Source: Flavobacteriales bacterium
GTDB lineage: Bacteria > Bacteroidota > Bacteroidia > Flavobacteriales > Flavobacteriaceae
Direction: 5' to 3'
NCBI GenBank assembly: GCA_016777325.1
Contig: JADHRQ010000009.1
Coordinates: forward strand, 1-45,650
Length of the DNA: 45,650 bases
Each line of letters starts with the position of its first letter. The stretch's first letter is position 1. The translations under genes were made by a program, and so were the position numbers. Below the pieces are notes generated by a model. It worked only from the letters and a program-made list of their open reading frames with translations, made no database searches and had not been told where the DNA came from. Shown here piece after piece: positions 1 through 9,713 of the stretch.

Positions 1-1740
1 TGGTTTGGAAGTAACCCATCAATAGCTCATCCAGAAATTAAAACAAAATCTAGTTTTAATAGAAATATACCCAGAAGACTTCATGGGATTTACTCTTCAA
101 CAGAAAAGCTTGTAAATGAAGGGGTAACTCAAAAATATTTTGTTAAAATAATTTATAATTTATTAAATAGTTTACAGAATCAAATAAAAGAAAATCTATC
201 TTCCTCAATTCTAAGTGAATATAATCTTATTGATAGATATAAGGCTATTATCAATATCCACCTACCTGAGTCTCAAGAGTTGCTTTCGCAGTCAAGTAAA
301 AGATTAAAATTTGAAGAATTATTTTTTAATCAACTTGGTTTCCAATTAACTAAAAATGAAAGAATTCAAAAATTAAATGGTTTTAAATTTGAAAAGGTTG
401 GAGATAATTTAAATCAATTTTACAAAAACAACCTTCCTTTTGAGCTCACAGGAGATCAAAAAAAGGTTATTAAAGAAATAAGAAATGATTTTAGAGATGG
501 TAAACAAATGAATAGACTTCTTCAAGGAGATGTAGGATCTGGAAAAACTATAGTTTCAATAATGATTATGTTAATTGCAATAGATAATAATTTTCAAGCT
601 TGTATTCTTGCTCCAACTGAAATACTTGCAAACCAACACTTTAAATCAATTAAAGAGCTCTTAGCAGGTTTAGATATCAAAATTGATATATTAACTGGTT
701 CAGTTAAAACAAAAGATAGAAAAGTAATTCATGAAGATTTATTATCTGGCAAAACAAACATCTTAGTTGGAACACATGCAATACTAGAAGATATAGTTAA
801 ATTCAAAAGTCTTGGCTTAAGTATTGTTGATGAACAACATAGATTTGGAGTAGCTCAGAGAGCTAAACTATGGGAAAAAAATTCCCCTCCCCCACATGTT
901 CTTGTAATGACTGCAACTCCAATACCAAGAACATTAGCTATGAGTCTTTACGGAGATCTAGATATATCTTCAATAAAAGAATTACCTCCAGGGAGAATTA
1001 CTACAAAAACTGTTCATAAATATGATAAAAACAGATTAAGTGTTTTTAAATTTTTAAGGGAACAGATTGAAAAAGGAAGGCAAATATATTTAGTTTACCC
1101 ATTAATCAATGAATCAGAAAAACTAGATTATAAAGATCTAATGGATGGGTATGAAAGTATTGTAAGAGAATTTCCAAGGCCAGATTTTCAGGTAAGCATA
1201 GTTCATGGAAAAATGAGCTCAAAAGATAAAGATTATGAGATGGGAAGATTCATAAATAAAGAAACTCAAATTTTGGTATCTACAACTGTAATAGAGGTTG
1301 GTGTAAATGTTCCTAATGCATCAGTTATGGTTATTGAAAGTGCTGAAAGATTTGGGCTATCTCAATTACACCAGTTAAGAGGAAGAGTCGGAAGAGGAAA
1401 TGAAGAGAGCTACTGTATTTTAATGACAAAAGATAATCTATCTGAAGATTCTAAAACAAGAGTAGATACAATGGTTAAAGTTAGTGATGGTTTTAAATTA
1501 GCTGAAGTAGATTTAAAATTAAGAGGGCCAGGTGATATGATGGGGACTAAGCAAAGTGGAGCACTTAAGTTTAAGCTAGCTGATATTATTTATGATTCAG
1601 AAATATTAAATAATGCGCGTAAGTGTGCCTATAAATTATTAGAATCTGATCCAAGACTCACAAAAAAAGAAAATTATCCTATTAGATTTGAAATTTCATC
1701 TTCTTCAAATTCAAAAAATTTATGGAGATATATTAGCTGA
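1..1740 (+). CDS. recG: ATP-dependent DNA helicase RecG (5' end outside window)
   Basis: The reading frame is open from base 1, so the gene enters the window already started; 579 codons are visible of a family that is usually about 700. Visible are the end of the N-terminal wedge region and then the superfamily 2 helicase core: Walker A GDVGSGKT (about 526-549), the APTEILA motif, the DEQH box (Walker B), MTATPIPRT, and in the second RecA fold STTVIEVGVNVP and QLRGRVGRG. RecG is known to remodel stalled replication forks and Holliday junctions. A TTG at 280 is only an internal codon and not a start. pheT follows 30 bases later on the same strand. Confidence 0.97.
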   Translation, partial: WFGSNPSIAHPEIKTKSSFNRNIPRRLHGIYSSTEKLVNEGVTQKYFVKIIYNLLNSLQNQIKENLSSSILSEYNLIDRYKAIINIHLPESQELLSQSSKRLKFEELFFNQLGFQLTKNERIQKLNGFKFEKVGDNLNQFYKNNLPFELTGDQKKVIKEIRNDFRDGKQMNRLLQGDVGSGKTIVSIMIMLIAIDNNFQACILAPTEILANQHFKSIKELLAGLDIKIDILTGSVKTKDRKVIHEDLLSGKTNILVGTHAILEDIVKFKSLGLSIVDEQHRFGVAQRAKLWEKNSPPPHVLVMTATPIPRTLAMSLYGDLDISSIKELPPGRITTKTVHKYDKNRLSVFKFLREQIEKGRQIYLVYPLINESEKLDYKDLMDGYESIVREFPRPDFQVSIVHGKMSSKDKDYEMGRFINKETQILVSTTVIEVGVNVPNASVMVIESAERFGLSQLHQLRGRVGRGNEESYCILMTKDNLSEDSKTRVDTMVKVSDGFKLAEVDLKLRGPGDMMGTKQSGALKFKLADIIYDSEILNNARKCAYKLLESDPRLTKKENYPIRFEISSSSNSKNLWRYIS

Positions 1741-1745
1741 TTAAG

Positions 1746-1753
1746 TATATTTG
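1746..1753 (+). promoter_or_regulatory. Possible -7 box (TATATTTG) before pheT
   Basis: A perfect Bacteroidota-type -7 box lies in the recG-pheT gap, 17 bases before the GTG start. No TTTG is seen 19-21 bases upstream, so this is only a candidate for a pheT promoter. Confidence 0.35.
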
Positions 1754-1770
1754 TTAATTAAAGAAATCTT

Positions 1771-4179
1771 GTGAAAATATCTATTAATTGGCTTAAAGAA
1801 TATGTGGAGACCAATTCTCAACCTGAAGAAATATCTGAGATATTAACTAATCTTGGACTTGAAGTTGAAAAACTTTCACTTTTTGAGTCTGTGAAGGGTG
1901 GTCTTAATGGAGTTGTTGCTGGTAAAGTTTTGGAATGTGGAAAACATCCTGATGCAGATAGATTAAAAGTTACATCTATTGATTTAGGTAATAATGAAAT
2001 TTCTGAAATTGTTTGTGGTGCTCCTAATATTGAAAAAGGACAAATTGTTCCTGTTGCAAAGGTAGGTACTAAAATATATACATCTGACGGTACTGAAATT
2101 AAAATTAAAAAATCAAAAATAAGAGGTGTAGTTAGTAATGGAATGGTATGTGCTGAAGATGAAATTGGTTTAGGTCAATCTCATGATGGAATTATGATCC
2201 TTGATAGTAATATAAAACCAGGAACTCCTATTAGCGAAGTTTTTAATCTTGAAAATGATAATATTCTAGAAATTGGTCTAACTCCTAATAGATCTGATGC
2301 GATGTCACATTATGGAGTAGCTAGGGATTTAAAAGCATTTTATGATTTTAAATCAATAAAAAGCAAACTTATTTTACCTAGCGTTAATAATTTTGAATCC
2401 GTAAAACTAGAAGATAACTTTAAAATCACAATTGAAGACACTGAAAAATGTCCTTTCTATTCAGGATTGATAATTAAGAATATTAAAGTTGGTTCGTCTT
2501 CAAAAGAGTTACAAAATAAATTAAAATCTATTGGCTTAAAACCAATTAATAATATTGTAGATATCACAAATTTTATAATGCATGAAATTGGACAACCACT
2601 CCATGCCTTTGATTTAGATAAACTTGAAAGCATAAATGTAAAATCCCTAAAATCAGATGCTAAATTCAAAACTTTAGATGAAAGTATAATTGAATTAGAT
2701 AATGAAGATTTGATGATTTGCTCATCTAACAAACCACTTTGTCTGGCAGGAATATATGGTGGTTATGAATCAGGGGTCTCAGATTCAACAACTAACTTGT
2801 TTCTAGAATCTGCAATTTTTGATCCTGTAACTATTAGAAAATCCTCTAAAAGACATCAGCTTTTTACTGACGCTTCTTATAGGTATGAAAGAGGAATAGA
2901 TCCTGAAAAAGTAATATATGCTTTAAAAAGAGCAGCAATTTTAATAAAAGAAGATAATCCTAACTCTTCAGTCTCAGATATTTTAGTTGAGGATAATCTA
3001 AAACTTAAAACTAAGGACATATATTTAAGATATAATAAAATAGACAGTGTTACTGGGCAAAATATAGACAAAGACGTAATAACTCAGATTCTTAGCTCTT
3101 TAGACTTTGAAATTAAAAATCATAATGAAGAAGGACTTAATATAGTTGCACCTAAGTATAGAAACGATGTATATAGAGAAATTGATGTAATTGAAGAAAT
3201 CCTTCGTGTTTATGGATTCAACAATATACCTGTTAATTCAAAAATATCCATGATTATTCCAGAGATTGGTAAAAACAAGATCAACAAGATTGAATCTCTT
3301 ATAAGTAGTAACCTTATTGGAATTGGTTTTAACGAGATTATAAATAATTCTATTTGCTCTCCTGAGACTAACGAGAAGTTTAAAAAACAGGTAGTAAAAT
3401 TACTTAATCCTCAGGGAATTGAACTTTCTAATTTAAGAGTATCATTAATCCCTAACGCTCTAGAGACTATTAAACATAATTATAATAGACAAAATAAAAA
3501 TCTTAAGTTATTTGAAATTGGAAATACTTACTCACTAGATAATGAAACGTACATTGAAAATAAAAGATTAAATATTGCAATTACAGGTAAAATATTTGAT
3601 GAAAACTGGATTTCTAAATATTCAAAAAATAGTTTTTATTATCTAAAGGGAGTTACTGAAAATCTCTTAACTCAATTAAATGTCTCAAATGTTAGATACG
3701 AGATTACTAATGATAAATTATTTGAATATAAACTAGATATTTATAGTAATAAAAGAAATATTGGTTTTATTGGTGAAATAATTTCTGATTATACTCAAGA
3801 ATTTTCACTGGAACAGAAAATTCACATACTTAACCTTGATCTTAATAAAATAAAGTTAAAACCTTTAAATATCAAGTATCAAGAACTATCCAAATTCCCT
3901 TCTTCAAGAAGGGATTTATCAATGATACTTAATGATGATATAAGCTTTGAGTCTATTAAAGACTTAGCCTTTAAACTCGAAAACAAAATATTATTAGATG
4001 TTAATCTTTTTGATGAGTATAAAGGAAAAAATATAGAAGACAATAAAAAATCTTTTGCTGTTAGTTTTACATTTAATGATTCGAAAAAGACCTTAACTGA
4101 TAAGGTGATCGATAAAATAATGGAGAAATTGACAGAAAAATATAAAACAGAACTTGGGGCTGTGATCAGAGATAAATAG
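1771..4179 (+). CDS. pheT: Phenylalanine--tRNA ligase beta subunit
   Basis: Forms the alpha2-beta2 phenylalanyl-tRNA synthetase and carries the editing and tRNA-binding parts. The 802-residue length is normal for the family. Order seen: N-terminal Myf/EMAP tRNA-binding OB fold (residues about 40-150, with VVAGKVLECGKHPDADRL), B3/B4 editing domain (about 215-390, with GLKPINNIVDITNF and the ESAIFDP segment), B5, a catalytic-like core and the C-terminal anticodon-binding FDX-ACB domain (KFPSSRRDLSMI, about 705 onward). It starts with GTG at 1771, after an in-frame stop and right before the conserved MKISINWLKEYV. The alpha subunit gene pheS is not in the window. The gene ends one base before the convergent ABC-F gene. 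Confidence 0.97.
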   Translation: MKISINWLKEYVETNSQPEEISEILTNLGLEVEKLSLFESVKGGLNGVVAGKVLECGKHPDADRLKVTSIDLGNNEISEIVCGAPNIEKGQIVPVAKVGTKIYTSDGTEIKIKKSKIRGVVSNGMVCAEDEIGLGQSHDGIMILDSNIKPGTPISEVFNLENDNILEIGLTPNRSDAMSHYGVARDLKAFYDFKSIKSKLILPSVNNFESVKLEDNFKITIEDTEKCPFYSGLIIKNIKVGSSSKELQNKLKSIGLKPINNIVDITNFIMHEIGQPLHAFDLDKLESINVKSLKSDAKFKTLDESIIELDNEDLMICSSNKPLCLAGIYGGYESGVSDSTTNLFLESAIFDPVTIRKSSKRHQLFTDASYRYERGIDPEKVIYALKRAAILIKEDNPNSSVSDILVEDNLKLKTKDIYLRYNKIDSVTGQNIDKDVITQILSSLDFEIKNHNEEGLNIVAPKYRNDVYREIDVIEEILRVYGFNNIPVNSKISMIIPEIGKNKINKIESLISSNLIGIGFNEIINNSICSPETNEKFKKQVVKLLNPQGIELSNLRVSLIPNALETIKHNYNRQNKNLKLFEIGNTYSLDNETYIENKRLNIAITGKIFDENWISKYSKNSFYYLKGVTENLLTQLNVSNVRYEITNDKLFEYKLDIYSNKRNIGFIGEIISDYTQEFSLEQKIHILNLDLNKIKLKPLNIKYQELSKFPSSRRDLSMILNDDISFESIKDLAFKLENKILLDVNLFDEYKGKNIEDNKKSFAVSFTFNDSKKTLTDKVIDKIMEKLTEKYKTELGAVIRDK

Positions 4180-4180
4180 A

Positions 4181-5803
4181 CTACTTGTAAAGCTTTTCCC
4201 TTAAGGATAAAACTTTTTCATCTGTAATATATTCATTAAAAGGCAAATAACTATCAATGATACCATTAGGTGTAATTTCAATGATTCTATTTGCAACTGA
4301 TTGAGCAAAAGCTCTATCATTTGTACTTAAAAGTACAGTCCCTTTAAAATTTATTAGTGAATTATTAAAGGCTGTTATAGATTCTAGATCAAGATGATTG
4401 GTAGGTTCATCAATAAGTAATACATTAGGTTTACCCATCATAATTTTTGACAGCATACATCTAACCTTTTCTCCACCAGATAAAACAGTACAGGATTTAA
4501 GCGCTTCATCACCTCCAAAAAGCATTCTACCAAGAAAACTTCTTATAAATAATTCTTCTCTTTCTTCATCATTATTTGACCACTGCCTTAACCAATCAAC
4601 TAATGAAATATTTTTATCAAAGTGAGAGTGGTTATCCATTGGTAAATAACCAGATGAGGTAGTAACTCCCCAATTATATGAACCAGATGACTGATTTAGA
4701 CTTCCAGATATACAATCATAAAATAAGTTAATTGACCTAGAGTTCTTTGAAACAATCAGAACCTTTTCTCCTTTATTTAAGTTGAAACTTATGTCTTTGA
4801 AATATATTTCTCCATCTTTTTCATAGGATAAAGACTTAAGCTCTAAAATTTGGTCACCTGCTTCTCTTTCTTGGTCAAATATAATTGCAGGATATCGTCT
4901 ACTTGAAGGTTTTATTTCTTCAATATTTAATTTTTGAATCATCTTTTTTCTTGCAGTAGCTTGTTTTGATTTAGCAACATTAGCTGAAAATCTGGAAATA
5001 AATTCTTGTAATTCTTTTTTCTTATCCTCTGATTTTTTATTCTGCTGTAACTTTTGTCTAGCAGCAAGTTCACTAGATTGTTGCCAGAAAGAATAATTAC
5101 CTGAAAAGTGATTTATTTTACTAAAATCAATATCAGAAGTATGAGTACATACAGAATCTAAAAAAAATCTATCATGAGAAACTACAATTACAGTATTTTC
5201 AAAATCATTAATAAAATTTGTAAGCCATTCAACTGTACTATAGTCTAGATCATTAGTAGGTTCATCCATAATTAAGACATCAGGATTTCCAAAAAGACAT
5301 TGAGCTAAAAGAACTTTAACTTTAATTTTTTGATCAATATCACTCATTTTATTTTGATGGATATCTTCGCTAATTCCAAGACTAGATAATAAATATGCAG
5401 CATCAGCATCTGCATTCCAACCGTTCATTTCTTCAAAAGAAGCCTGAAGCTCTCCAACTCTATCTGCATCTTTATCAGAAAAGTCTTCTTTTGCATAAAT
5501 TGAGTCAATCTCACTCTTTAAATCAAATAGTTTTTGATTTCCAAGTATTATAGTCTCGATTACAGTATTATCATCATAACTATTATGATTTTGTTCAAGA
5601 ACTGAAATTCTCTTTCCTGGTTCAAGGAAAACAGATCCAGTATTTGGTTCTAAGTCTTTAGATAAAATTTTAAGAAATGTTGATTTTCCCGCCCCATTAG
5701 CACCTATAATCCCATAACAATTTCCAGGAGAAAAAGTTATATTTACCTCATCAAAGAGAATTCTCTTACCAAATTGCAACGATAAATTAGAAACAGATAA
5801 CAT
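4181..5803 (-). CDS. ABC-F family ATPase (YbiT-like)
   Basis: Soluble duplicated ATPase of the ABC-F group, which act on ribosomes; no membrane segments. NBD1 has Walker A GANGAGKS and Walker B with DEPTNDLD; a charged linker rich in Lys/Gln separates it from NBD2, with LSGGEKVR and DEPTNHLD. NBD2 lacks a normal P-loop: where GxxGxGKS is expected it reads VSKNSRSIN. A degenerate NBD1 signature (MSDIDQKIKVKVL) replaces LSGGE. Both features seem typical of a Bacteroidota subfamily (recalled, not checked). The frame is open up to 5884, but the ATG at 5803 matches the conserved family start and gives 540 residues. It is divergent from the lipoprotein gene at 5808 with only four bases between starts. 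Confidence 0.93.
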   Translation of the reverse strand: MLSVSNLSLQFGKRILFDEVNITFSPGNCYGIIGANGAGKSTFLKILSKDLEPNTGSVFLEPGKRISVLEQNHNSYDDNTVIETIILGNQKLFDLKSEIDSIYAKEDFSDKDADRVGELQASFEEMNGWNADADAAYLLSSLGISEDIHQNKMSDIDQKIKVKVLLAQCLFGNPDVLIMDEPTNDLDYSTVEWLTNFINDFENTVIVVSHDRFFLDSVCTHTSDIDFSKINHFSGNYSFWQQSSELAARQKLQQNKKSEDKKKELQEFISRFSANVAKSKQATARKKMIQKLNIEEIKPSSRRYPAIIFDQEREAGDQILELKSLSYEKDGEIYFKDISFNLNKGEKVLIVSKNSRSINLFYDCISGSLNQSSGSYNWGVTTSSGYLPMDNHSHFDKNISLVDWLRQWSNNDEEREELFIRSFLGRMLFGGDEALKSCTVLSGGEKVRCMLSKIMMGKPNVLLIDEPTNHLDLESITAFNNSLINFKGTVLLSTNDRAFAQSVANRIIEITPNGIIDSYLPFNEYITDEKVLSLREKLYK

Positions 5804-5807
5804 AAAT

Positions 5808-7211
5808 ATGCGCAAAAATAACAAGTTGAAATTTCTAAAACTAATTATAGTTGGGATAATTTTATTTTTTTCAAACTCGTGCAATAATGATACTTCTAGA
5901 GATGATTTCTTCTTAGGTGGTGAGATAATTAATCCTTCTTCTAACTATGTTAATTTCTATTATAATAATATTAAAATTGATTCCATTGAACTTGACTCTA
6001 AAAATAAATTCTTTAAAAAACTTGAAAATATTCAACCTGGAATTTACAGAATTGAACATATTCCAGAGAATCAATATATAATCATTGAAAAAGGAGATAG
6101 TTTATGGATAAGAGTTAATGTAGAAGACTTCAAAGAATCATTAACCTTTAGCGGGAAAGGATCATCAAAAAACAACTTTTTGGTTGATATATCTAATTTA
6201 AATGATTACGAGAATGATTTTCTTTCAAGTATCTATAGCAAAGAAAGTAAAATCTATAAAAAAGCTATTGATTCTCTTATTGAAGAAAAAAATAATATAT
6301 GGAATCAATTTAATAAAAGTGTAAATCAAAAACGTCTCTCTAAGAATATTACAAAAGCTTCCATAAAGTATAATTATTATAATAAACTAGAAAGATATGC
6401 TCTTCTTAGAGGTAAAGATTGGACTAATGATGAGAGGGAAGAATATTTTAGCTATAGAGATGATGTTAACTTAAATAATTCAGAGCTTTCTCTTTTTGAG
6501 CCATACATAACGTATTTAATGAATTATTTTAATGAAAAAACATTAGATAGTGGACAAGTATATTTTTTTGAAAAAAATAATACCGATTTTAACATAAAAA
6601 AATTATTGATAATTGACTCTAAAATAAATGAACCTTATTTGAAAAATAATCTAGCCAGAGCAACAGCGATTGAGGAAATTCTAAATTTTAAAAATAATGA
6701 TTATCATAAAGAATTTATTGACTACTACACATATGTTAACACTTCTGAGATATATTTAAAGGAAATCTTACAATTGTATACTGATATAGAAAAAATGAAA
6801 AAGGGAAATACACTGCCAGAGATAGAAATTCTTGATTTTAATGGAAAGAAAATTTCGAGTAAAACCGAGTTTATAGGAAGTAAAACATTTATCTATTTTT
6901 GGTCACAAACTCAGATGAATCATTACAGGAGAACAATAAGAAGAATTGAGGAACTAAAAGAAGAGTTTCCAAAATATAGATTTGTTGGTATTTGTATTCA
7001 GCCCTACACTGACATGGTTAGTCAAGCACAAAATATATTAAACCTAGATTTATCTAATCAATTTTCTTTTAATGATTTTGAGAGCTCAAGTAAAGATTGG
7101 GTACTAACTTTCCTAAATAAAACCATTATAGTAGATGAAAAAGTTAAAATAATAGATGGTTTTAGCAACCTATTTACTAATGATATTGAGGAGATTTTAA
7201 GCTCTAATTAA
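5808..7211 (+). CDS. Lipoprotein with DUF4369-like and thioredoxin-like domains, no CxxC
   Basis: The N-terminus is a lipoprotein signal (hydrophobic stretch then SNSC, Cys25). Residues about 35-120 look like the beta-rich DUF4369 region that precedes thioredoxin folds in Bacteroidota, then a helical middle, then a TlpA/AhpC-like fold from about residue 335 ([15 protein letters not shown]). Where the redox CxxC should stand after YFW, the sequence is SQTQ (residues 366-369), so it cannot work as an ordinary thiol oxidoreductase. The exact function is unknown; an envelope role is inferred. Its start is four bases from the divergent ABC-F start, and its stop overlaps the stop of the transaldolase gene (TTAA). 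Confidence 0.85.
   Translation: MRKNNKLKFLKLIIVGIILFFSNSCNNDTSRDDFFLGGEIINPSSNYVNFYYNNIKIDSIELDSKNKFFKKLENIQPGIYRIEHIPENQYIIIEKGDSLWIRVNVEDFKESLTFSGKGSSKNNFLVDISNLNDYENDFLSSIYSKESKIYKKAIDSLIEEKNNIWNQFNKSVNQKRLSKNITKASIKYNYYNKLERYALLRGKDWTNDEREEYFSYRDDVNLNNSELSLFEPYITYLMNYFNEKTLDSGQVYFFEKNNTDFNIKKLLIIDSKINEPYLKNNLARATAIEEILNFKNNDYHKEFIDYYTYVNTSEIYLKEILQLYTDIEKMKKGNTLPEIEILDFNGKKISSKTEFIGSKTFIYFWSQTQMNHYRRTIRRIEELKEEFPKYRFVGICIQPYTDMVSQAQNILNLDLSNQFSFNDFESSSKDWVLTFLNKTIIVDEKVKIIDGFSNLFTNDIEEILSSN
5813..5820 (-). promoter_or_regulatory. -7-like box (TATTTTTG) before the ABC-F gene
   Basis: On the minus strand the box lies nine bases before the ATG at 5803. It sits inside the first codons of the divergent lipoprotein gene, so the ABC-F promoter would lie within that coding region. 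Confidence 0.35.
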
Positions 7212-7861
7212 TTTCCTTTTTTATAATCACTTAGAAATTTTTCAAGACCTGAATCAGTTAATGGATGTTTTAATAATCCTTTGATTGATGATAAAGGACT
7301 CGTTATAACATCAGCACCAATCTTAGCACAATCAATTATATGCATTGTATGTCTAATTGACGCAGCCAAAATTTCAGTATTATATGCGTAATTATCATAA
7401 ATATCTCTTATATCAGATATTAAGTCCAAGCCATCAGTTGAAATATCATCCAATCTGCCTATAAAAGGAGAAACATATGTAGCACCGGCCTTTGCAGCTA
7501 ATAGTGCTTGACCTGATGAAAAAACTAAAGTACAATTAGTTTTAAATCCTTTATCACTAAAATATCGAATTGCTTTCACACCATCTTCAATCATTGGAAC
7601 TTTTATAACAATTTGGTCATGAAGTGATGCAAGTGCTTCACCTTCTCTTATAATTCCATCATAATCAACAGAAATTACTTCAGCAGAAACATCACCATCA
7701 ACAATTTCACAAATCTTCAGGTAATGATCAATTATATTTTTTTCTCCAGTTATCCCCTCTTTAGCCATAAGAGATGGGTTAGTTGTTACTCCATCTAGAA
7801 TACCAAGGTCTTGAGCCTCTTTAATTTGATCTAAATTTGCAGTGTCTATAAAAAATTTCAT
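7208..7861 (-). CDS. tal: Transaldolase, small (TalC/FSA-like) type
   Basis: Moves a dihydroxyacetone unit between sugar phosphates in the non-oxidative pentose phosphate pathway; a fructose-6-phosphate aldolase activity is possible in this subfamily. At 217 residues it is the short form. The start [10 protein letters not shown], the VTTNPSL motif (25-31) and the Schiff-base lysine in VIKVP (Lys87) are all present. It lies six bases downstream of the SDR gene on the same strand, so the two are likely co-transcribed. The split transketolase at 32658-34440 supplies the partner step. Confidence 0.93.
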   Translation of the reverse strand: MKFFIDTANLDQIKEAQDLGILDGVTTNPSLMAKEGITGEKNIIDHYLKICEIVDGDVSAEVISVDYDGIIREGEALASLHDQIVIKVPMIEDGVKAIRYFSDKGFKTNCTLVFSSGQALLAAKAGATYVSPFIGRLDDISTDGLDLISDIRDIYDNYAYNTEILAASIRHTMHIIDCAKIGADVITSPLSSIKGLLKHPLTDSGLEKFLSDYKKGN

Positions 7862-7867
7862 ATTTTA

Positions 7868-8662
7868 TTATTTATAAAGTTTCATTATTATTTTTTGAAA
7901 TAACTTATCAGGAAATAAATTTTTCAAAGTTATTTTTTTCTCAAGAAATCCGCCCACAAGGTAATTAATTTTAGGATTCTTTTGATTGATAATTTTTAAT
8001 ACTAATTCTGCTACTTCCTCAGGATCTCTTCCATGTTCCATTTTAGTATTTACACTCTTTATAACCCTACTATATTCTTTATAATATGGTGAATTTGGAT
8101 TATTATTTGAATCAACCCTGTTGCTCAAAATCTCTGTATTATAATCACCAGGAGCAACATTAACAACGTTAATATTAAAATTCTTAAGCTCAATATTTAA
8201 GCTTTCAGCTATAATTTTGAATGATGCCTTCGAAGCACAATAAGCTCCCCAAAATGGTAAGCCAAGATAACCAGCTATAGAAGTTACGTTTATAATTAAC
8301 CCGGATTTATTTGACCTCATATGAGGTAATATATTTTGAATCATATTTAAATGACTGAAGAAATTTGTATCAAAAACGTTTTTTATATCAGACATTTTAG
8401 CTGATTCTAATGGACCAGTAATATTGATTCCAGCATTATTAATTAGTATATCTATTTTTCCATGAGTTTCAACAATCTTAGAAATTAGGTTTTTAGACAT
8501 TTCATAATTGTTAATATCGAGTTTCATTGTCTTGAAATCTGATTTAACAGAGTCTGCATTTCTTGAAGTACCAATAACAATATGACCTGTGGAGTGAAGT
8601 TTTTCAGCAATTGATTTACCAAATCCAGAAGATGTTCCTGTAATTAAAATTACCATACTCAT
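7868..8662 (-). CDS. SDR family NAD(P)-dependent oxidoreductase
   Basis: Classical short-chain dehydrogenase of 264 residues. Seen: the cofactor glycine motif TGTSSGFG (8-15), NNAG (75-78), catalytic Ser128, Tyr141 and Lys145 (YCASK), and the PG segment after the active site. The N-terminal TGTSSGFGKSIAEKL pattern is of the kind found in SDRs acting on lipid, sterol or retinoid-like substrates, but the substrate cannot be read from sequence. First gene of a likely pair with tal. The start codon is 34 bases from the divergent glutaminyl cyclase gene; a TATATTTA box lies seven bases upstream of the start. Confidence 0.9.
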   Translation of the reverse strand: MSMVILITGTSSGFGKSIAEKLHSTGHIVIGTSRNADSVKSDFKTMKLDINNYEMSKNLISKIVETHGKIDILINNAGINITGPLESAKMSDIKNVFDTNFFSHLNMIQNILPHMRSNKSGLIINVTSIAGYLGLPFWGAYCASKASFKIIAESLNIELKNFNINVVNVAPGDYNTEILSNRVDSNNNPNSPYYKEYSRVIKSVNTKMEHGRDPEEVAELVLKIINQKNPKINYLVGGFLEKKITLKNLFPDKLFQKIIMKLYK

Positions 8663-8684
8663 TATTTATTAAATATATTAGTAA

Positions 8685-8692
8685 TAAATTTA
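8685..8692 (+). promoter_or_regulatory. TAnnTTTA box four bases before ATG at 8697
   Basis: TAAATTTA, then ATTC, then ATG. It matches the Bacteroidota -7 element (last G replaced by A). No TTTG is seen at -33. If this is the -7 box, transcription would begin within a base or so of the start codon. Confidence 0.45.
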
Positions 8693-8696
8693 ATTC

Positions 8697-9713
8697 ATGA
8701 AACATACTATTGTTTTTTTAAGTTTTTTATCAGTATTAAACTGTAATTCTGATGATACCAGTGGATTTAAAATCCAGATTAACTCAACTAGTAATTCAAT
8801 CTCATTGGAGAGTGAAATTAGCATAGATGTTAAATCAACAAATAGTAAGGTAATTGATTCTATAAATTACTTCTTAAATGATACTAAGATTAGTAATAAA
8901 ATTTTACTCAGTAATAATAAAGCAGGAGAGAACATAGCTAAGGTTGATATTTATTCAAAAGGAAAGAAATATTCGATAAATAAAAGATTTGATATTTACT
9001 CAAATACAAAGCCAGAGTTAATGACATACAAAATTATTAAAGAGTTCAATCATGACAAACAAGCCTATACTCAAGGACTTGAATTTTACAATAATTTTTT
9101 ATTTGAAAGTACTGGGTTAAATGGAAAGTCATCAATCAGAAAGACAAATTTAAGCAATGGTGAAGTTCTAGATATATCAAATCTTGATTATGAATATTTT
9201 GGAGAAGGTCTAACCGTTTTAAATGATAAGATATATCAATTGACCTGGAAAAATAGAATTGGATTCATTTATGATTTAAACTTAAATAAAACTGGAACCT
9301 TTAATTATGGTAATAGTAAAGAAGGTTGGGGACTCTGCAATGATGGAAAGTTCATTTATAAATCTGATGGAACAAGTAAAATATGGAAATTAAATCCAGA
9401 AACATTAGAAGAGATTGATTTTATTGATGTTATGACTGATAAATCAAGAATTAAAAATATTAATGAGTTAGAGTTTATTGATGGTAGAATCTACGCAAAC
9501 ACATATCAATTTAATCGTGATGTTGTAATAGTTATAAATCCATTAAATGGAATAGTTGAAAAAGTAATTGATTTCACTGGAATAAGAGATGAAGTTCTGC
9601 AAACACCTGATATAGATGTGATGAATGGAATAGCATATAATAATGGAAAGTTATTTGTTACTGGTAAAAATTGGGATAAAATTTTTGAAGTAGAAGTCTA
9701 TTCTAAGAAATAG
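8697..9713 (+). CDS. Glutaminyl-peptide cyclotransferase-like lipoprotein (Glu_cyclase_2)
   Basis: Bacterial glutamine cyclotransferases of this family are five-bladed beta-propellers that turn N-terminal Gln into pyroglutamate. The family hallmarks are visible: [25 protein letters not shown] and WGLCNDG, and later [15 protein letters not shown]. It begins with a lipoprotein signal (Cys16 in SVLNCNSD) followed by a short extra beta-rich N-terminal region (to about residue 105), so it is likely anchored in the envelope. The last 11 bases overlap the 3' end of the convergent glyA. Confidence 0.9.
   Translation: MKHTIVFLSFLSVLNCNSDDTSGFKIQINSTSNSISLESEISIDVKSTNSKVIDSINYFLNDTKISNKILLSNNKAGENIAKVDIYSKGKKYSINKRFDIYSNTKPELMTYKIIKEFNHDKQAYTQGLEFYNNFLFESTGLNGKSSIRKTNLSNGEVLDISNLDYEYFGEGLTVLNDKIYQLTWKNRIGFIYDLNLNKTGTFNYGNSKEGWGLCNDGKFIYKSDGTSKIWKLNPETLEEIDFIDVMTDKSRIKNINELEFIDGRIYANTYQFNRDVVIVINPLNGIVEKVIDFTGIRDEVLQTPDIDVMNGIAYNNGKLFVTGKNWDKIFEVEVYSKK

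Noticed and set aside
2457-3071. Antisense open frames within pheT (and similar ones within dnaN, accA, phoH, guaB, tkt)
   Set aside because: They lie opposite strongly conserved coding regions, have no family motifs and no start-site signal.
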